A stretch of 64,000 nucleotides of DNA. It comes from Alterluteimonas quercicellularis. Lineage in GTDB: Bacteria > Pseudomonadota > Gammaproteobacteria > Xanthomonadales > Xanthomonadaceae. The translations under genes were made by a program, and so were the position numbers. Under the pieces are notes generated by a model. The model saw only the letters and a list, made by a program, of their open reading frames with translations, was not told the origin of the DNA and made no database searches. This document shows positions 47,424-57,500 of the stretch, piece after piece. The DNA is taken from positions 62,001 to 126,000 of the forward strand of contig NZ_JAIWPR010000006.1 of assembly GCF_021191635.1 (NCBI RefSeq). Reading direction: 5' to 3'. Numbering within the stretch: position 1 is the stretch's first letter; each line of letters starts with the position of its first letter.

Positions 47424-47942
47424 TCAGCCGCCCAGCCGCGCCCGCAGCGCCGCGATCAGCTGCTCCGGCGGGCCGCCCGCGGCGGGCACGCCGCGCGGAT
47501 CGACCGCCGAGACGTAGACGCCGTCGCCGGCGGCGGACACCCGGACCAGGAAGCTCGCGCCCTGGTAGGAGACGTCGTAAGTGCCCAGCAGCTGCGCACT
47601 GCTGGCGATGGTGACGCCCTCGATGGCGTTCAGGGCCTCGCCGACGCGGGCGAACACCTGGTCGCGCTCGCCGGCGACGCTGAAGCCGGCGGCGCTGGCG
47701 GCCGGCGCGCGCTGCGCGCCCAGCTGGGAACGGGACACCGACTGCGGCGCCTCCGGCAGCGCCATCGCGCCGTCGGTGCGGGGACGGTCGAGGTCGGGCG
47801 GCACTTCCAGCGGCCGGGCCTCGGGGCTTTCGGCGTACAGCGCATTCTCCTTGCGGAACCAGCGGCAGCCGGAAGCGCCCAGCACCGCAACGGCCAGCAT
47901 GAGGAGGACGGCGGTGCGGAGGCGGGGATGGGAACGGGACAT
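47424..47942 (-). CDS. bamC: BamC/NlpB-like lipoprotein
   Basis: BamC is a lipoprotein of the outer-membrane beta-barrel assembly complex. The 172-residue precursor has lipobox ASGC (C26), an extended N-terminal region with RPLEVPPDLDRP (the part that binds BamD in E. coli), and one helix-grip domain (about 90-165). E. coli BamC has two such domains and about 340 residues, so this is a short form. Its place directly after dapA, as in E. coli dapA-bamC, supports the call. Confidence 0.8.
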   Translation of the reverse strand: MSRSHPRLRTAVLLMLAVAVLGASGCRWFRKENALYAESPEARPLEVPPDLDRPRTDGAMALPEAPQSVSRSQLGAQRAPAASAAGFSVAGERDQVFARVGEALNAIEGVTIASSAQLLGTYDVSYQGASFLVRVSAAGDGVYVSAVDPRGVPAAGGPPEQLIAALRARLGG

Positions 47943-47958
47943 CGGGATCTCCTGCGAG

Positions 47959-48864
47959 TCAGGCGGCGAGTGTATCGCGGCTGGAACGTTCGAGCGTCTC
48001 CGCCAGCGCCAGCGCGCGGTCGGCCGCGGCGGCGTGTTCGGGCGACAGCGGGGTCAGCGGCAGGCGCAGGCCGTGGCCGATGCCGCGGCGGGCCAGCAGC
48101 GCCTTGACCGGGATCGGGTTGGGCTCCACCGAGGCGAAGGCGTAGAGCGGCTGCAGCTGCGCGTCCAGCGCGCCGGCGGCGTCCGCCTCCCCGGCCGCGG
48201 CCAGCGCGTGCAGCCGCCGGAAGCTGGCCGGCACGACGTTGGAGACCACCGAGATCACGCCGTCGGCGCCGGCCAGCATCGCCCGCGCCGCGGTCGGATC
48301 GTCGCCGCTCAGCACCGCGAAGTCCTCGGCGCGTAGCGGCAGCAGCGCCTGCATGCGCTCGGGCTCGCTGCGGGCCTCCTTGATGCCGACGATGCGCGGG
48401 TGCGGCGCGAGTTCGGCCGCGGTCTCCGGCAGCAGGTCGCAACCGGTGCGCGGCGGCACGTTGTAGAGCACCAGCGGCAGCGCGCCGTCGTCGGCGATCG
48501 CGCGGAAGTGCGCCAGCAGGCCGGCCTGGGTCGGCCGCACGTAGGGCGGCGTGACCACCAGCGCGGCGTCGGCGCCGAGCGCCGCGGCACGGCGGGTCTG
48601 CTCGATGGTGCGCGCGGTGTTGGAGCCGCCGGTGCCGGCGAGCACCGGCACCCGGCCGGCGACCAGTTGCACCGCCGTGCGCAGCACCAGGTCGAACTCC
48701 GGGTCGTACAGCGCCGCCGCCTCGCCGGTGGAGCCGGCCACGACCAGCGCCGAGGTGCCGGCGTCGAGCTGCCACTGGAGCAGGCGCTTCCAGGCGTCGA
48801 GATCGAGCTCGCCGGCCGCGCTGAACGGGGTGGCGAGAGCGGTGATGCTGCCAGAGAGTCGCAA
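47959..48864 (-). CDS. dapA: 4-hydroxy-tetrahydrodipicolinate synthase
   Basis: Condenses pyruvate and aspartate semialdehyde, the first committed lysine/diaminopimelate step. The 301-residue TIM-barrel protein has the Schiff-base lysine K162 (GIKEARSEP), Y134 in LYNVPPRTG and AGSTGEAA. There is no ATG: I chose TTG 48864, which gives [14 protein letters not shown] and the normal length; TTG 48903 would add 13 residues. K162 and Y134 then lie one residue from their E. coli numbers. Confidence 0.93.
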   Translation of the reverse strand: MRLSGSITALATPFSAAGELDLDAWKRLLQWQLDAGTSALVVAGSTGEAAALYDPEFDLVLRTAVQLVAGRVPVLAGTGGSNTARTIEQTRRAAALGADAALVVTPPYVRPTQAGLLAHFRAIADDGALPLVLYNVPPRTGCDLLPETAAELAPHPRIVGIKEARSEPERMQALLPLRAEDFAVLSGDDPTAARAMLAGADGVISVVSNVVPASFRRLHALAAAGEADAAGALDAQLQPLYAFASVEPNPIPVKALLARRGIGHGLRLPLTPLSPEHAAAADRALALAETLERSSRDTLAA

Positions 48865-48970
48865 GGTGCCGGTTTCCGGGGCTGGGCGCGGGAAGATGCG
48901 CAATCGGCGGCGGGACGCCGCCGGGCGCGCATCCGGCGGCAGAACGCCGCCGGGAAGGCCACGATGTTAC

Positions 48971-49000
48971 TTGCGGCTCGGAAGCAGCGGCAAGTATGCT
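48971..49000 (+). promoter_or_regulatory. Promoter of gcvR
   Basis: TTGCGG (48971-48976) and TATGCT (48995-49000), spacer 18, about 60 bases before the gcvR start. It lies in the divergent region with dapA. Confidence 0.45.
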
Positions 49001-49060
49001 GGCGGCGGCATCCGGCCCCTGCCGGGCTGCCGTTCAGACCCGACTGCCGCGGACGCCGCC

Positions 49061-49627
49061 TTGACCGATCCAGACACCGCTTCCCGGCCTGCGCCGAACG
49101 AGAACCACCTGCTGATCAACGCCTATACGACGCATCCGCACTCCCCGCTGCTGGCGGTGAGCCGGCGGATCGCCGACAGCGGCTGCAACCTGGTCGACGC
49201 CCGCCTGTCCACCGTGGGCCGCGACGTCTCGGTGACCGCGCTGGCGACCGGCTCGTGGGACGCGGTGGCCAAGCTGGAGGCGATGCTCTCGCGGCTGGAC
49301 CGCGAGGAGGGGCTGAAGCTGATCTGGTACCGCACCGGCCCCAAGCCGGTGCAGTCCAACCTGCTGCCCTACGTGGTCGAGGTGGTGGCCGCGGACAAGC
49401 CCGGCATCCTGTTCCAGCTCGCCGACTTCTTCGACCGCCAGGGCATCACCATCGAGAGCCTGCATTCCTCGCGCTACCGCGCGATGCAGACCGGCGCGGA
49501 CATGTTCTCCGCGCAGGTCACCATCGGCGTGCCGGCGGAGATGCACATCGCCGCCCTGCGCGACGACTTCCTCGAGTTCTGCGACCATCTGAACCTCGAC
49601 GCCATCATGGACCCGATGAAGTTCTGA
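49061..49627 (+). CDS. gcvR: Glycine cleavage system regulator GcvR
   Basis: A cytosolic regulator with two ACT domains (about 15-85 and 98-180) and no DNA-binding domain; in E. coli it binds GcvA and blocks activation of the glycine-cleavage operon. Visible blocks are LLINAYTTHPHSPLLAVSRRI and VVEVVAADKPGILFQLADFF. The 188-residue frame starts with TTG 49061, the only start near the expected position. The dapA-gcvR-bcp arrangement is conserved with E. coli. It is followed after eight bases by bcp. Confidence 0.85.
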   Translation: MTDPDTASRPAPNENHLLINAYTTHPHSPLLAVSRRIADSGCNLVDARLSTVGRDVSVTALATGSWDAVAKLEAMLSRLDREEGLKLIWYRTGPKPVQSNLLPYVVEVVAADKPGILFQLADFFDRQGITIESLHSSRYRAMQTGADMFSAQVTIGVPAEMHIAALRDDFLEFCDHLNLDAIMDPMKF

Positions 49628-49635
49628 CCGCACGG

Positions 49636-50115
49636 ATGAACGAAGGCGACAAGATCGACCGCACCACCCTCGCGCTGCCGCTGCAGCTGTCCGGCGGCGC
49701 GCGGGCCGCGCTCGGCGACTTCGCCGGCCGCTGGCTGGCGCTGTACTTCTATCCCAAGGACGCCACCCCGGGCTGCACGACTGAAGGGCTGGACTTCGAC
49801 GCCCTGCTGCCGGAGTTCGAGGCGGAGGGCGCGGCGGTGCTGGGCGTCTCGCGCGACTCGGTGAAGTCGCACGACGGCTTCTGCGCGAAGCAGGGTTTCC
49901 GCTTCCCGCTGGTGAGCGACGCCGACGAGGCGCTGTGCCGCGCCTTCGACGTGATCCGCGAGAAGAACATGTACGGCCGCAAGGTGCTGGGCGTGGAGCG
50001 CAGCACCTTCCTGATCGACCCCGAGGGACGGATCGCGCGGGCCTGGCGCAAGGTGCGCGTGCCCGGCCATGCGCAGGCCGTCCTGGATGCCCTGAAGGCG
50101 GCTCGCGCCCGGTGA
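49636..50115 (+). CDS. bcp: Thioredoxin-dependent peroxiredoxin (Bcp/PrxQ)
   Basis: Reduces hydroperoxides. The 159-residue protein has the peroxidatic C47 in PGCTTEG; the second cysteine five residues later (as in E. coli Bcp) is missing, but C83 in GFCAKQGF is 36 residues away, the same spacing as the C48-C84 pair of Xanthomonas PrxQ. It is therefore likely an atypical 2-Cys peroxiredoxin. ATG 49636 is in an operon position behind gcvR. Confidence 0.95.
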   Translation: MNEGDKIDRTTLALPLQLSGGARAALGDFAGRWLALYFYPKDATPGCTTEGLDFDALLPEFEAEGAAVLGVSRDSVKSHDGFCAKQGFRFPLVSDADEALCRAFDVIREKNMYGRKVLGVERSTFLIDPEGRIARAWRKVRVPGHAQAVLDALKAARAR

Positions 50116-50227
50116 GCCCCGTCCCCGCAACGCGTTCGCGCCGCCCCGCCCCGCGGGCCGCGGCGGACTGCCGCTGCGCGCCCCTCCCCTCGCGCCCCAC
50201 CCCACTCCCACAGGGACCGACACGCCG

Positions 50228-51631
50228 ATGATGACCCAGGGCAAGCGGATCTACGTGCTCGACACCAACGTGCTGATGCACGATCCGACCGCGCTGTTCA
50301 AGTTCGAGGAGCACGACGTCTACCTGCCGATGCAGGTCATCGAGGAGCTGGACAACGGCAAGAAGGGCACCTCGGAGGCCAGCCGCAACGCGCGGCAGGT
50401 CAGCCGTTTCATCAACGAGCTGATCGAGCACCAGGGCGCGGACCGGATCGCCTCCGGCCTGGTGCTGGAGCGCCCGGGCGGCCTGCAGCTCAAGGGCGCG
50501 CGCAGCACCGGCAACCTGTACTTCCAGACCACGGTGCCGAAGGAGGACAAGACCTCGTTCGGCGCGGTCGCGCCGGACAACCGCATCCTCGGCGCGATCC
50601 TGGCCCTGCGGCAGGATTCGCCCGAGTTCCCGGTGGTGTTCGTCTCCAAGGACATCAACCTGCGGATCAAGGCGGCGATCGCCGGCATCCCCAGCGAGGA
50701 CTACGAGAACGACCGCGCGCTTGACGACTTCAGCCTGCTCTACAGCGGCGCCACCGCGCTGCCCGAGGACTTCTGGCAGCGCTCGGGCAAGGATCTGAAG
50801 TCGTGGACCGACCGCGGCCGCACCTACTACGAGGTGCTGTCCGGCGAAGGCGACGACTGGCACCCGAACCAGTACCTGTACCTGCCCGGCGACGACGCCT
50901 CGGAGTTCCGCGTGGCCAGCGTCGAGGGCGACCGCGCGGTGCTGCAGATCGTCGACGACTACCGCTCCAGCCAGCACGCGGTCTGGGGCATCACCGCGCG
51001 CAACCGCGAACAGAACTTCGCGCTCAACGCGCTGATGGATCCCGAGATCGACTTCGTCACCCTGCTCGGCACCGCCGGCACCGGCAAGACCCTGCTGGCG
51101 CTGGCGGCGGGCCTGGCGCAGACGATGGACCAGCAGCGCTACCGCGAGATCATCATGACCCGCGCCACGGTCAGCGTCGGCGAGGACATCGGCTTCCTGC
51201 CCGGCACCGAGGAGGAGAAGATGACGCCCTGGATGGGCGCGCTCACCGACAACCTGGAGGTGCTGACCCACAACCAGGAGGGCGGCGCCTGGGGCCGCGC
51301 GGCCACCAACGACCTGCTCGCCAGCCGGATCAAGATCCGCTCGCTCAACTTCATGCGCGGGCGCACCTTCCTCTCGCGCTGGCTGATCCTGGACGAGGCG
51401 CAGAACCTGACGCCGAAGCAGATGAAGACGCTGATCACCCGCGCCGGCCCCGGCACCAAGATCGTCTGCCTGGGCAACGTGGAGCAGATCGACACGCCCT
51501 ACCTCACCGAGACCACCTCCGGCCTGACCTACGCGGTCGACCGCTTCAAGGGCTGGGCGCACAGCGCCCACGTCACCCTGCGGCGCGGCGAGCGCTCGCG
51601 GCTGGCGGACTACGCCTCCGAGGTGCTGTAA
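50228..51631 (+). CDS. PIN-PhoH family ribonuclease/ATPase
   Basis: A 467-residue protein with an N-terminal PIN nuclease domain (YVLDTNVLMHDP, EELDNGKKG, SKDINLRIKA with the acidic residues of the active site) and a C-terminal PhoH ATPase domain with Walker A GTAGTGKT (281-288) and Walker B LDEAQN (about 387-392). Mycobacterial PhoH2 of this architecture unwinds and cleaves RNA; the bacterial role is probably RNA decay or stress response. A second ATG three bases downstream is possible. It is separated from bcp by 112 bases with no gene. Confidence 0.93.
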   Translation: MMTQGKRIYVLDTNVLMHDPTALFKFEEHDVYLPMQVIEELDNGKKGTSEASRNARQVSRFINELIEHQGADRIASGLVLERPGGLQLKGARSTGNLYFQTTVPKEDKTSFGAVAPDNRILGAILALRQDSPEFPVVFVSKDINLRIKAAIAGIPSEDYENDRALDDFSLLYSGATALPEDFWQRSGKDLKSWTDRGRTYYEVLSGEGDDWHPNQYLYLPGDDASEFRVASVEGDRAVLQIVDDYRSSQHAVWGITARNREQNFALNALMDPEIDFVTLLGTAGTGKTLLALAAGLAQTMDQQRYREIIMTRATVSVGEDIGFLPGTEEEKMTPWMGALTDNLEVLTHNQEGGAWGRAATNDLLASRIKIRSLNFMRGRTFLSRWLILDEAQNLTPKQMKTLITRAGPGTKIVCLGNVEQIDTPYLTETTSGLTYAVDRFKGWAHSAHVTLRRGERSRLADYASEVL

Positions 51632-51653
51632 CCGCTCGCCCGTCGCGCCTGCC

Positions 51654-51795
51654 GTGGGAGCGCGCGCGCGCGCGAGCGCTTTTCCCGGTGTCCCATGCCA
51701 GCGGTCGTTCGCCCTCGTGCGCGCGTGGCGACGCGTTCGGCTTCTGCCGCGAATCCGGTGGCGCCTTGCGCGGTCGCGCGCGAGCGCGCTCCTGC
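51654..51795. repeat. Composite REP element with conserved core
   Basis: REP arms at both ends (GTGGGAGCGCGCGCGCGCGC from 51654; GCGCGCGAGCGCGCTCCTGC to 51795) enclose a roughly 100-base core that matches the third unit of the 12 kb array: GCTTTTC, TCGTTCGCCCTCG, GCGCGTGGCGACGCGTTC, GGCTTCTGCCGC and TCCGGTGGCGCC occur in the same order in both. The last base pair of the right arm is CTGC rather than CTAC. Confidence 0.75.
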
Positions 51796-51825
51796 GCGAG
51801 CGGATGGGCTCGAACGGCGCGACGC

Positions 51826-53475
51826 TCAGATCGACTTGCTGTCCTGGCGCCGGCGGATGCGCTCGGGCGGCGCGAAGGAATCGCTGCGCGCGTCCGGCCA
51901 GAACGCGCGGAACACCGCGTGGTGCGGCTCGCCGTGCAGCAGCTCGCCCGGCTCCAGGAAGCGGTACAGCGCCGCCAGCGAGCGGATCTCGGTCGGCGAC
52001 ACCCGGCGCAGGATGTGCTCCGGCCCGATCTGCGCGGGGTGGGTCAGCCCCGCGGCGGCGATCAGGTCGCGCAGCGCGCGCAGGGTGTTGTCGTGGAAGT
52101 GGTGCACGCGCGCGCCCTTGTCGTCCACGTCCAGGTGGCGCCAGCGCGACGGGTCCTGCGTCGCCACGCCGGTGGGGCAGCGGTCGTTGTGGCAGCTCTG
52201 CGCCTGGATGCAGCCCAGCGCGAACATGAAGCCGCGCCCCGAGTTGCACCAGTCCGCGCCCATCGCCATGGTGCGGGCGATGTCGAAGGCGCTGGTGATG
52301 CGCCCGGCCGCGCCGATGCGGATGCGATCGCGCAGGCCGATGCCCACCAGCGTGTTGTGCACCAGCATCAGCGCCTCGTGCATGGGCAGGCCGACGTGGT
52401 CGATGAACTCCGCCGGCGCCGCGCCGGTGCCGCCCTCGGCGCCGTCGACGACGATGAAGTCCGGCGCCAGCCCGGTCTCCAGCATCGCCCGCGCGATCCC
52501 GAACCACTCCCAGGGATGGCCGATGGCGAGCTTGAAGCCGGTCGGCTTGCCGCCCGACAGCTCGCGCAGCCGGGCGATGAACTCGAGCAGTTCCTTCGGC
52601 GTGGCGAAGGCCGAGTGGCCGGCCGGCGAGATGCAGTCCACGCCCTCCAGCACGCCGCGCGCCTCGGCGATCTCCGCGGTCACCTTGGCCCCCGGCAGCA
52701 TGCCGCCCTTGCCGGGCTTGGCGCCCTGCGAGAGCTTGAGCTCGATCATCCTGACCTGCGGATCGGCCGCGCCGGCGGCGAAGCGGCCGGGATCGAACAG
52801 GCCGGAGGCATCGCGGCAGCCGAAGTAGCCGGAGCCGATCTCCCACACCAGGTCACCGCCGTGCTCGCGGTGGTAGCGCGAGATCGAGCCTTCGCCGGTG
52901 TCGTGGTAGAAGCCGCCGGCCCGGGCGCCGGCGTTGAGCGCCAGGATCGCGCTGGCCGACAGCGAGCCGAAGCTCATCGCCGAGATGTTGAAGACGCTGG
53001 CCGAATACGGCTGCGCGCAGCCGGCGCCGATGTCGATGCGGAAGTCGTGCGCCTCCAGGTGCAGCGGGCGCAGCGAATGGTTGATCCACTCGTAGTCCAC
53101 CGCGTACACGCCCTGCTGCGAGCCGAACGGCCGCACGTCGCTGACCGACTTGGCGCGCTGGTAGACCAGCGCGCGCTGCTGGCGCGAGAACGGCACCTCG
53201 GCGGTGTCGCCCTCGATGAAGTACTGCCGCATCTCCGGGCCGATCGACTCCAGGCCGTAGCGGAAGTGCGCCAGCAGCGGATAGTTGCGGCGCAGCGTGC
53301 TGCGCGTCTGCAGGCGGTCGGCGATGCCGATGGCGGTCAGCGCCGCGCCCAGACCCGCGCCCCACCACCAGGCGGGCCATGCGAAGGCGAGCGGCAGGCT
53401 GACGAGGGTCAGCGCGATGGCGGCCCACCAGGCGAGATATCGGCTGGCCCCGGACAGATGCGTGGACTGGCTCAT
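51826..53475 (-). CDS. Membrane-anchored FMN-binding glutamate-synthase-like protein
   Basis: A 549-residue protein with two N-terminal transmembrane helices (about 12-45) and a GltB2/GltS FMN domain: SAMSFGSLSASAILALN, DTGEGSISRYHR, KPGKGGMLPG, VVDGAEGGTGAAP, and the three-cysteine Fe-S motif region GCIQAQSCHNDRCPTGVATQ. It lacks the GATase domain of real glutamate synthase, so it cannot use glutamine by itself; members of this family are widespread and their electron donor and substrate are not known. Its stop lies 30 bases from the composite REP element. Confidence 0.88.
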   Translation of the reverse strand: MSQSTHLSGASRYLAWWAAIALTLVSLPLAFAWPAWWWGAGLGAALTAIGIADRLQTRSTLRRNYPLLAHFRYGLESIGPEMRQYFIEGDTAEVPFSRQQRALVYQRAKSVSDVRPFGSQQGVYAVDYEWINHSLRPLHLEAHDFRIDIGAGCAQPYSASVFNISAMSFGSLSASAILALNAGARAGGFYHDTGEGSISRYHREHGGDLVWEIGSGYFGCRDASGLFDPGRFAAGAADPQVRMIELKLSQGAKPGKGGMLPGAKVTAEIAEARGVLEGVDCISPAGHSAFATPKELLEFIARLRELSGGKPTGFKLAIGHPWEWFGIARAMLETGLAPDFIVVDGAEGGTGAAPAEFIDHVGLPMHEALMLVHNTLVGIGLRDRIRIGAAGRITSAFDIARTMAMGADWCNSGRGFMFALGCIQAQSCHNDRCPTGVATQDPSRWRHLDVDDKGARVHHFHDNTLRALRDLIAAAGLTHPAQIGPEHILRRVSPTEIRSLAALYRFLEPGELLHGEPHHAVFRAFWPDARSDSFAPPERIRRRQDSKSI

Positions 53476-53667
53476 GGTCGGGCAGTCTAACGGCAGCCGC
53501 CGCATGCCCCCTGTGGAGACCAGCCGCCGGCACCCTGCGCCGGTGCTACAGTCGGCGCGCGAAGTGCTTCCCGACCAACGCCGCCCTGCCGCGATCCGCA
53601 CTTCGCCGACGCGCGAGGCGCGTGTCGCCATCGGCGCCGGGGCGGACGCCAGCACAAGGAGTACGCC

Positions 53668-53883
53668 ATGAAAAGCACGATGCTGTCCGCACTGTTCGCC
53701 GTCCTGATGGGGGTCTCGGGGGTCGCAGCGGCCGAGCCGCCGGTGCCCTGCACCGCGGCCAACGAAGGCATGGTCTACCGCGAGGACTTCCCCGGCGGGT
53801 ATCGCGACTGGGCCTGTTTCTCCAGCCAGTGGCAGCTGCTGCAGATCTGCTACGACAACCGGCCGTACTGCGAGTACGTCTAG
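53668..53883 (+). CDS. Small secreted four-cysteine protein, unknown
   Basis: A 71-residue precursor with a clear signal peptide (AVLMGVSGVAAA, cleavage about residue 22) and a 49-residue mature part with four cysteines (C28, C50, C61, C68), probably two disulfides. It is rich in aromatic residues. AAGGAG lies eight bases before the ATG. No family recognised. The 190-base gap upstream shows nothing else. Confidence 0.65.
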   Translation: MKSTMLSALFAVLMGVSGVAAAEPPVPCTAANEGMVYREDFPGGYRDWACFSSQWQLLQICYDNRPYCEYV

Positions 53884-53946
53884 GGCCCGTCGGCGCGGGA
53901 GTCCCGCGAGGCTCCCGCGCCCGGCCGCGCATGGCGCGACCGCAGC

Positions 53947-54033
53947 TGGTGCCCGGAGTCGGGATCGAACCGACACGGTGTCGCCACCGAGGGATTTTAA
54001 GTCCCTTGCGTCTACCAGTTTCGCCATCCGGGC
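53947..54033 (-). tRNA. tRNA-Leu (anticodon TAA)
   Basis: Reads on the minus strand from GCCCGGAT at 54033 to CCGGGCACCA at 53947, 87 bases, with D-arm GGCGAAACTGGTAGACGC, anticodon loop CTTAAAA (TAA), a variable arm of class II (TCGGTGGCGACACCG) and T-loop GGTTCGATCCC. CCA is encoded. No tRNA-derived attachment-site repeat was seen elsewhere in the window. Confidence 0.95.
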
Positions 54034-54525
54034 AGGCTGCATAGGGTGCCCGAGCCGCCGCGGCGGGGAAAGCCCGCCGCCGCGAGGGGGCCGGACAGCG
54101 AGAACCCGCCTCTCGGGCGGGTTCGGGTCATCGCGATCGCGATGGAGGCCTGCGCCTCGCCTCCCTATTGGAACGCCAGCACGTCCGATGCGGGCGTCCG
54201 CTCGCGATCGGGGCCCGTCGCACCGCCAGCGCGCGGCGCTGCGACGGTGCGTCGATGCATGCGCCGTTGCCGGGCCGGTCGGCATGGCCGAATCACGGCC
54301 CATCCCGGATCGAAAGACGACCGATTCCGCCCATCCGTCCGATCCGATGTCCCGGTTCAGGAAGCGCGTCCCGCAGGTGCCGAGAGTCGGCGCCAGGCAC
54401 GGCGCGCCGAGCGCCGCGGTCGTGTGCCTCTTCGATCCGGTCATTCCTTCCGGTCTCATGGGTCGTGGTGTTCCGGCCTGGGATCGCGCCCGCCGCTTCG
54501 TGCGGCGGGCGTCCTCCCCCGCCAC
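54034..54525. other. Gene-free spacer with strong hairpins
   Basis: The 492 bases between tRNA-Leu and the adhesin contain no convincing gene. Hairpins: GCGGCGGG/CCCGCCGC (54060-54080, loop GAAAG), AACCCGCC/GGCGGGTT (54103-54123) and the adhesin terminator (54488-54510). The first two lie upstream of tRNA-Leu on its strand and may terminate readthrough from the adhesin. Confidence 0.6.
54488..54510 (-). terminator. Likely terminator of the adhesin gene
   Basis: Perfect 9-base stem GCCCGCCGC/GCGGCGGGC with loop TTCGT, 15 bases after the adhesin stop on the minus strand. There is no T run. Confidence 0.6.
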
Positions 54526-57500
54526 CTACCACTGGATTCCGGCGCCGACCGAGAAGCCCCAGTCGCGCGCCGTGTTGCCGCTGGCCTGGGCCTTGTAGAC
54601 GTAGCGCCCGTTCTCGGTGATGCCGGACAGACCGATCGCCATGCCGTACTCGCTCTGGTAGCCGCCGAAGCCCACGGCCAGCATGCTCTTGCCCGGCAGG
54701 TAGGCCTGCGGCAGGCCCGCCATGGCCATGGCCGAGGCGGTGGCGCCGCGATAGCCGCGGTCCATCGTCCACATGTCGCTTTCGATCCCGGCGATCCGCG
54801 CGTCCGTGTACTGGTTCGCGGCGCCGACGGCATGGTTCACCCCCGCGCTGAGCTGGTTGACGTTGACCGCATCGGTACCGGCGATGCCGGGCGCGACGCC
54901 GCCGACGGTGCGGCCGCCCACGTTGACTTCGCCGGTGGAGCTGGAAGCGCCGACATAGGCTGCGTCGTAGCCGGACTGCGCCCCGACCGTCGTCTCGGAA
55001 CCGCGGCCCAGCGCGACGCTGTTGTCGTGGGAGGCCAACGCTCCCTGGCCGAGCGCGGTGCTGTCGCGTCCGCTGGCCACCGCCTGGTTGCCGATGGCGG
55101 TGCCGTTTTCGCCGCTGGCGATTGCGCCGTTGCCGCCGGCCGAGGAGTTCGCGCCGGTGGGGCGCGGCTTGACGATCGGGCCTTCCTGGCTGACCTGGAA
55201 CGCACCGTCGGCGCCGTTCTCGACCTGGATGATGCGGCCGTCGAACTGGTTCACGGTCTGGTTGATGTTCGTCACGTTGTCCTCGATGGTGACGACGCGG
55301 CCGTCGAGATCGGTGATGTCGCCACGGATGTCCACCAGATCGCCCTCGATGACGGTGACGCGGCCGTCGATCGCATCGATCCGGGTGTCGATGACGCCGA
55401 TCCGGGTGTCGGTGTGGCGATTGGCCTGCTCGACCGCGTTGTGCACGCCGCCCTCGAGCTGCGCGACGTTGACGGCGTCGGCGTCCGCCGATCCTGCGGC
55501 CACGCCGGTGACCTGGCGGCCGCCGACGTTGACCTCGCCGGTGGAACGGCTCTCGCCGACGTAGGCGCCGCGGTAGCCGGCCTGCGCTCCCACCGTGGTG
55601 GCCGAGCCGGCGCCCAGCGCGATGCTGTTGGCATGCAGGGCGGCCGCGCCGGCACCGAACGCCAGGCTGCCGAGCGCCTGCGCCTGCGCCTGCGCACCGA
55701 TGGCGACGCTGCCGTCGCCGGCCGCCACGCTGCCCAGGCCCATCGCCACGGCGGCATCCCCCTCGGCCTCCGCATCCTTGCCGGACGCGATCGCGTCGGC
55801 CCCGCTGGCGCCCACGTTGTCCTCGTTGCCGCCGCCCGCCGAATTGACGCTGTAGTAGCGCGTCCGCCCGGCCTCGATGCGGGCGTCGAGCTGGCCGACG
55901 TTCACAGCGTCCGTCTCGGCCTGGCCCGCGGCCACGTTGCGCACCGTCCGGCCGCCGGCATCGACGCCGTCGGCGGTCACGCTCGGGCCGCCGGCAACGA
56001 CCAGGCCGCTGCCGGTCAGGGTCGTGTCGCCGATCGTCACGCCGCTGCCGTCGATCGTCGTGCCGCCGACCGCGATCGAGTGGCCGATCCTCAGGTCGTC
56101 GGCGAGGTCGAAGGTCACGTCGTTGCCGTCGGCCGACTTGGCGATCGCCAGGTTGCCGTCGGCGTTGTCGAGGTCCACGGTCCCGCCCGGGCCGACGTTG
56201 GACGCGTTCTCGCCCTGCGCGCTGAGGTTCCAGCCGGCGCTGGCGGTCTCCGCCACCGTGTCGAGCTGGCCCTTGTTCACCGCGTCGGTGCGGTCCACGC
56301 CGGGGGCGACGTTGACGATCCGGGTGTTGCCGGCGTCGATGCCGCCGGCGGTCACGCTCGGGCCGCCGGCAACGACCAGGCCGCTGCCGGTCAGGGTCGT
56401 ACTGCCGATCGCCACGCCGCTGCCGTCGATCGTCGTGCCGCCGACCGCGATCGAGTGGCCGATCCTCAGGTCGTCGGCGAGGTCGAAGGTCACGTCGTTG
56501 CCGTCGGCCGACTTGGCGATCGCCAGGTTGCCGTCGGCGTTGTCGAGGTCCACGGTCCCGCCCGGGCCGACGTTGGAGGCGTTCTCGCCCTGGGCGCTGA
56601 GGTTCCAGCCGGCGCTGGCAATCTCGGAAACCGACTCCACCGCCCGAGCGGTCGCATGCAACTGCGATCCGTTGATCGCGTCAGTGCTGTCGGCCGCCAC
56701 CCGTCCGGCGGCCACGTGGATCAACTGGCGCTCGGCGCCGGTCGCCCCCACGCTGACCACGCCCGTGGCCGCCGAACCGGAGCCGGCGAAGGTGTAGCTC
56801 GTCCCGGCGAGCGCGATCCCGGTTTCGGTCGTGGCCGCCCGGTCGGCCGAGGCGTTGCCCAGCACCACGCTGTTGGCCTGCGTGGTGGTCACCCGGTTGC
56901 CCAGCACGAAGCTGTCGTCCTGGGCGATGGTGTTGTCGTTGCCGATGGCGTAGGACCCGCTGCCGCCGACGGTGTTCGGGTCGCCCAGGGCGCCTGAACC
57001 GGTACCGCTGACGACGTTGCCGGTGCCGATGCTGATCGCCTTGGCGCCGGTCGCCCGCGCGCCATCGCCGATCGCGACGCTCTGGTCCGCCGACGCTAGG
57101 CTGTTGCCCCCCAGCGCCAACGCGTTCAGGCCGTCCGCCCGCGTCCGGACGCCCATCGCCACCGCCCCGGTGCCGTTCGCCTGCGAAAGCCCGCCGACGG
57201 CGATCGCGCCGGTGCCCGTGGCTTGCGCGTGAATGCCCGAGGCGATGCCCGCCAGTCCGCTGGCGATGGCGTTGAAGCCGATCGCGATCGTATTGCGATG
57301 CGTCGCATTGGCGGTGTAGCCGAGCGCCAGGCTGCCACTCGCGCTCGCCTGCGAGAGCCTGCCGACCGCCACCGAGGCCAGGCCGGCACTCTGGGCTTCC
57401 TCGCCGACCGCCAGCGCCCCTTGGTCGCTGGCGTTGGCGCGCCAGCCCAAGGCGGTGGCGCCCAACTGTCTGGCCTGCGCATTGGCGCCGATCGCGGTCG

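Noticed and set aside
53947-54033. tRNA-Leu as integration site of a genomic island
   Set aside because: No integrase gene and no repeat of the tRNA 3' end were seen in the window, and the accessory genes lie on its 5' side.
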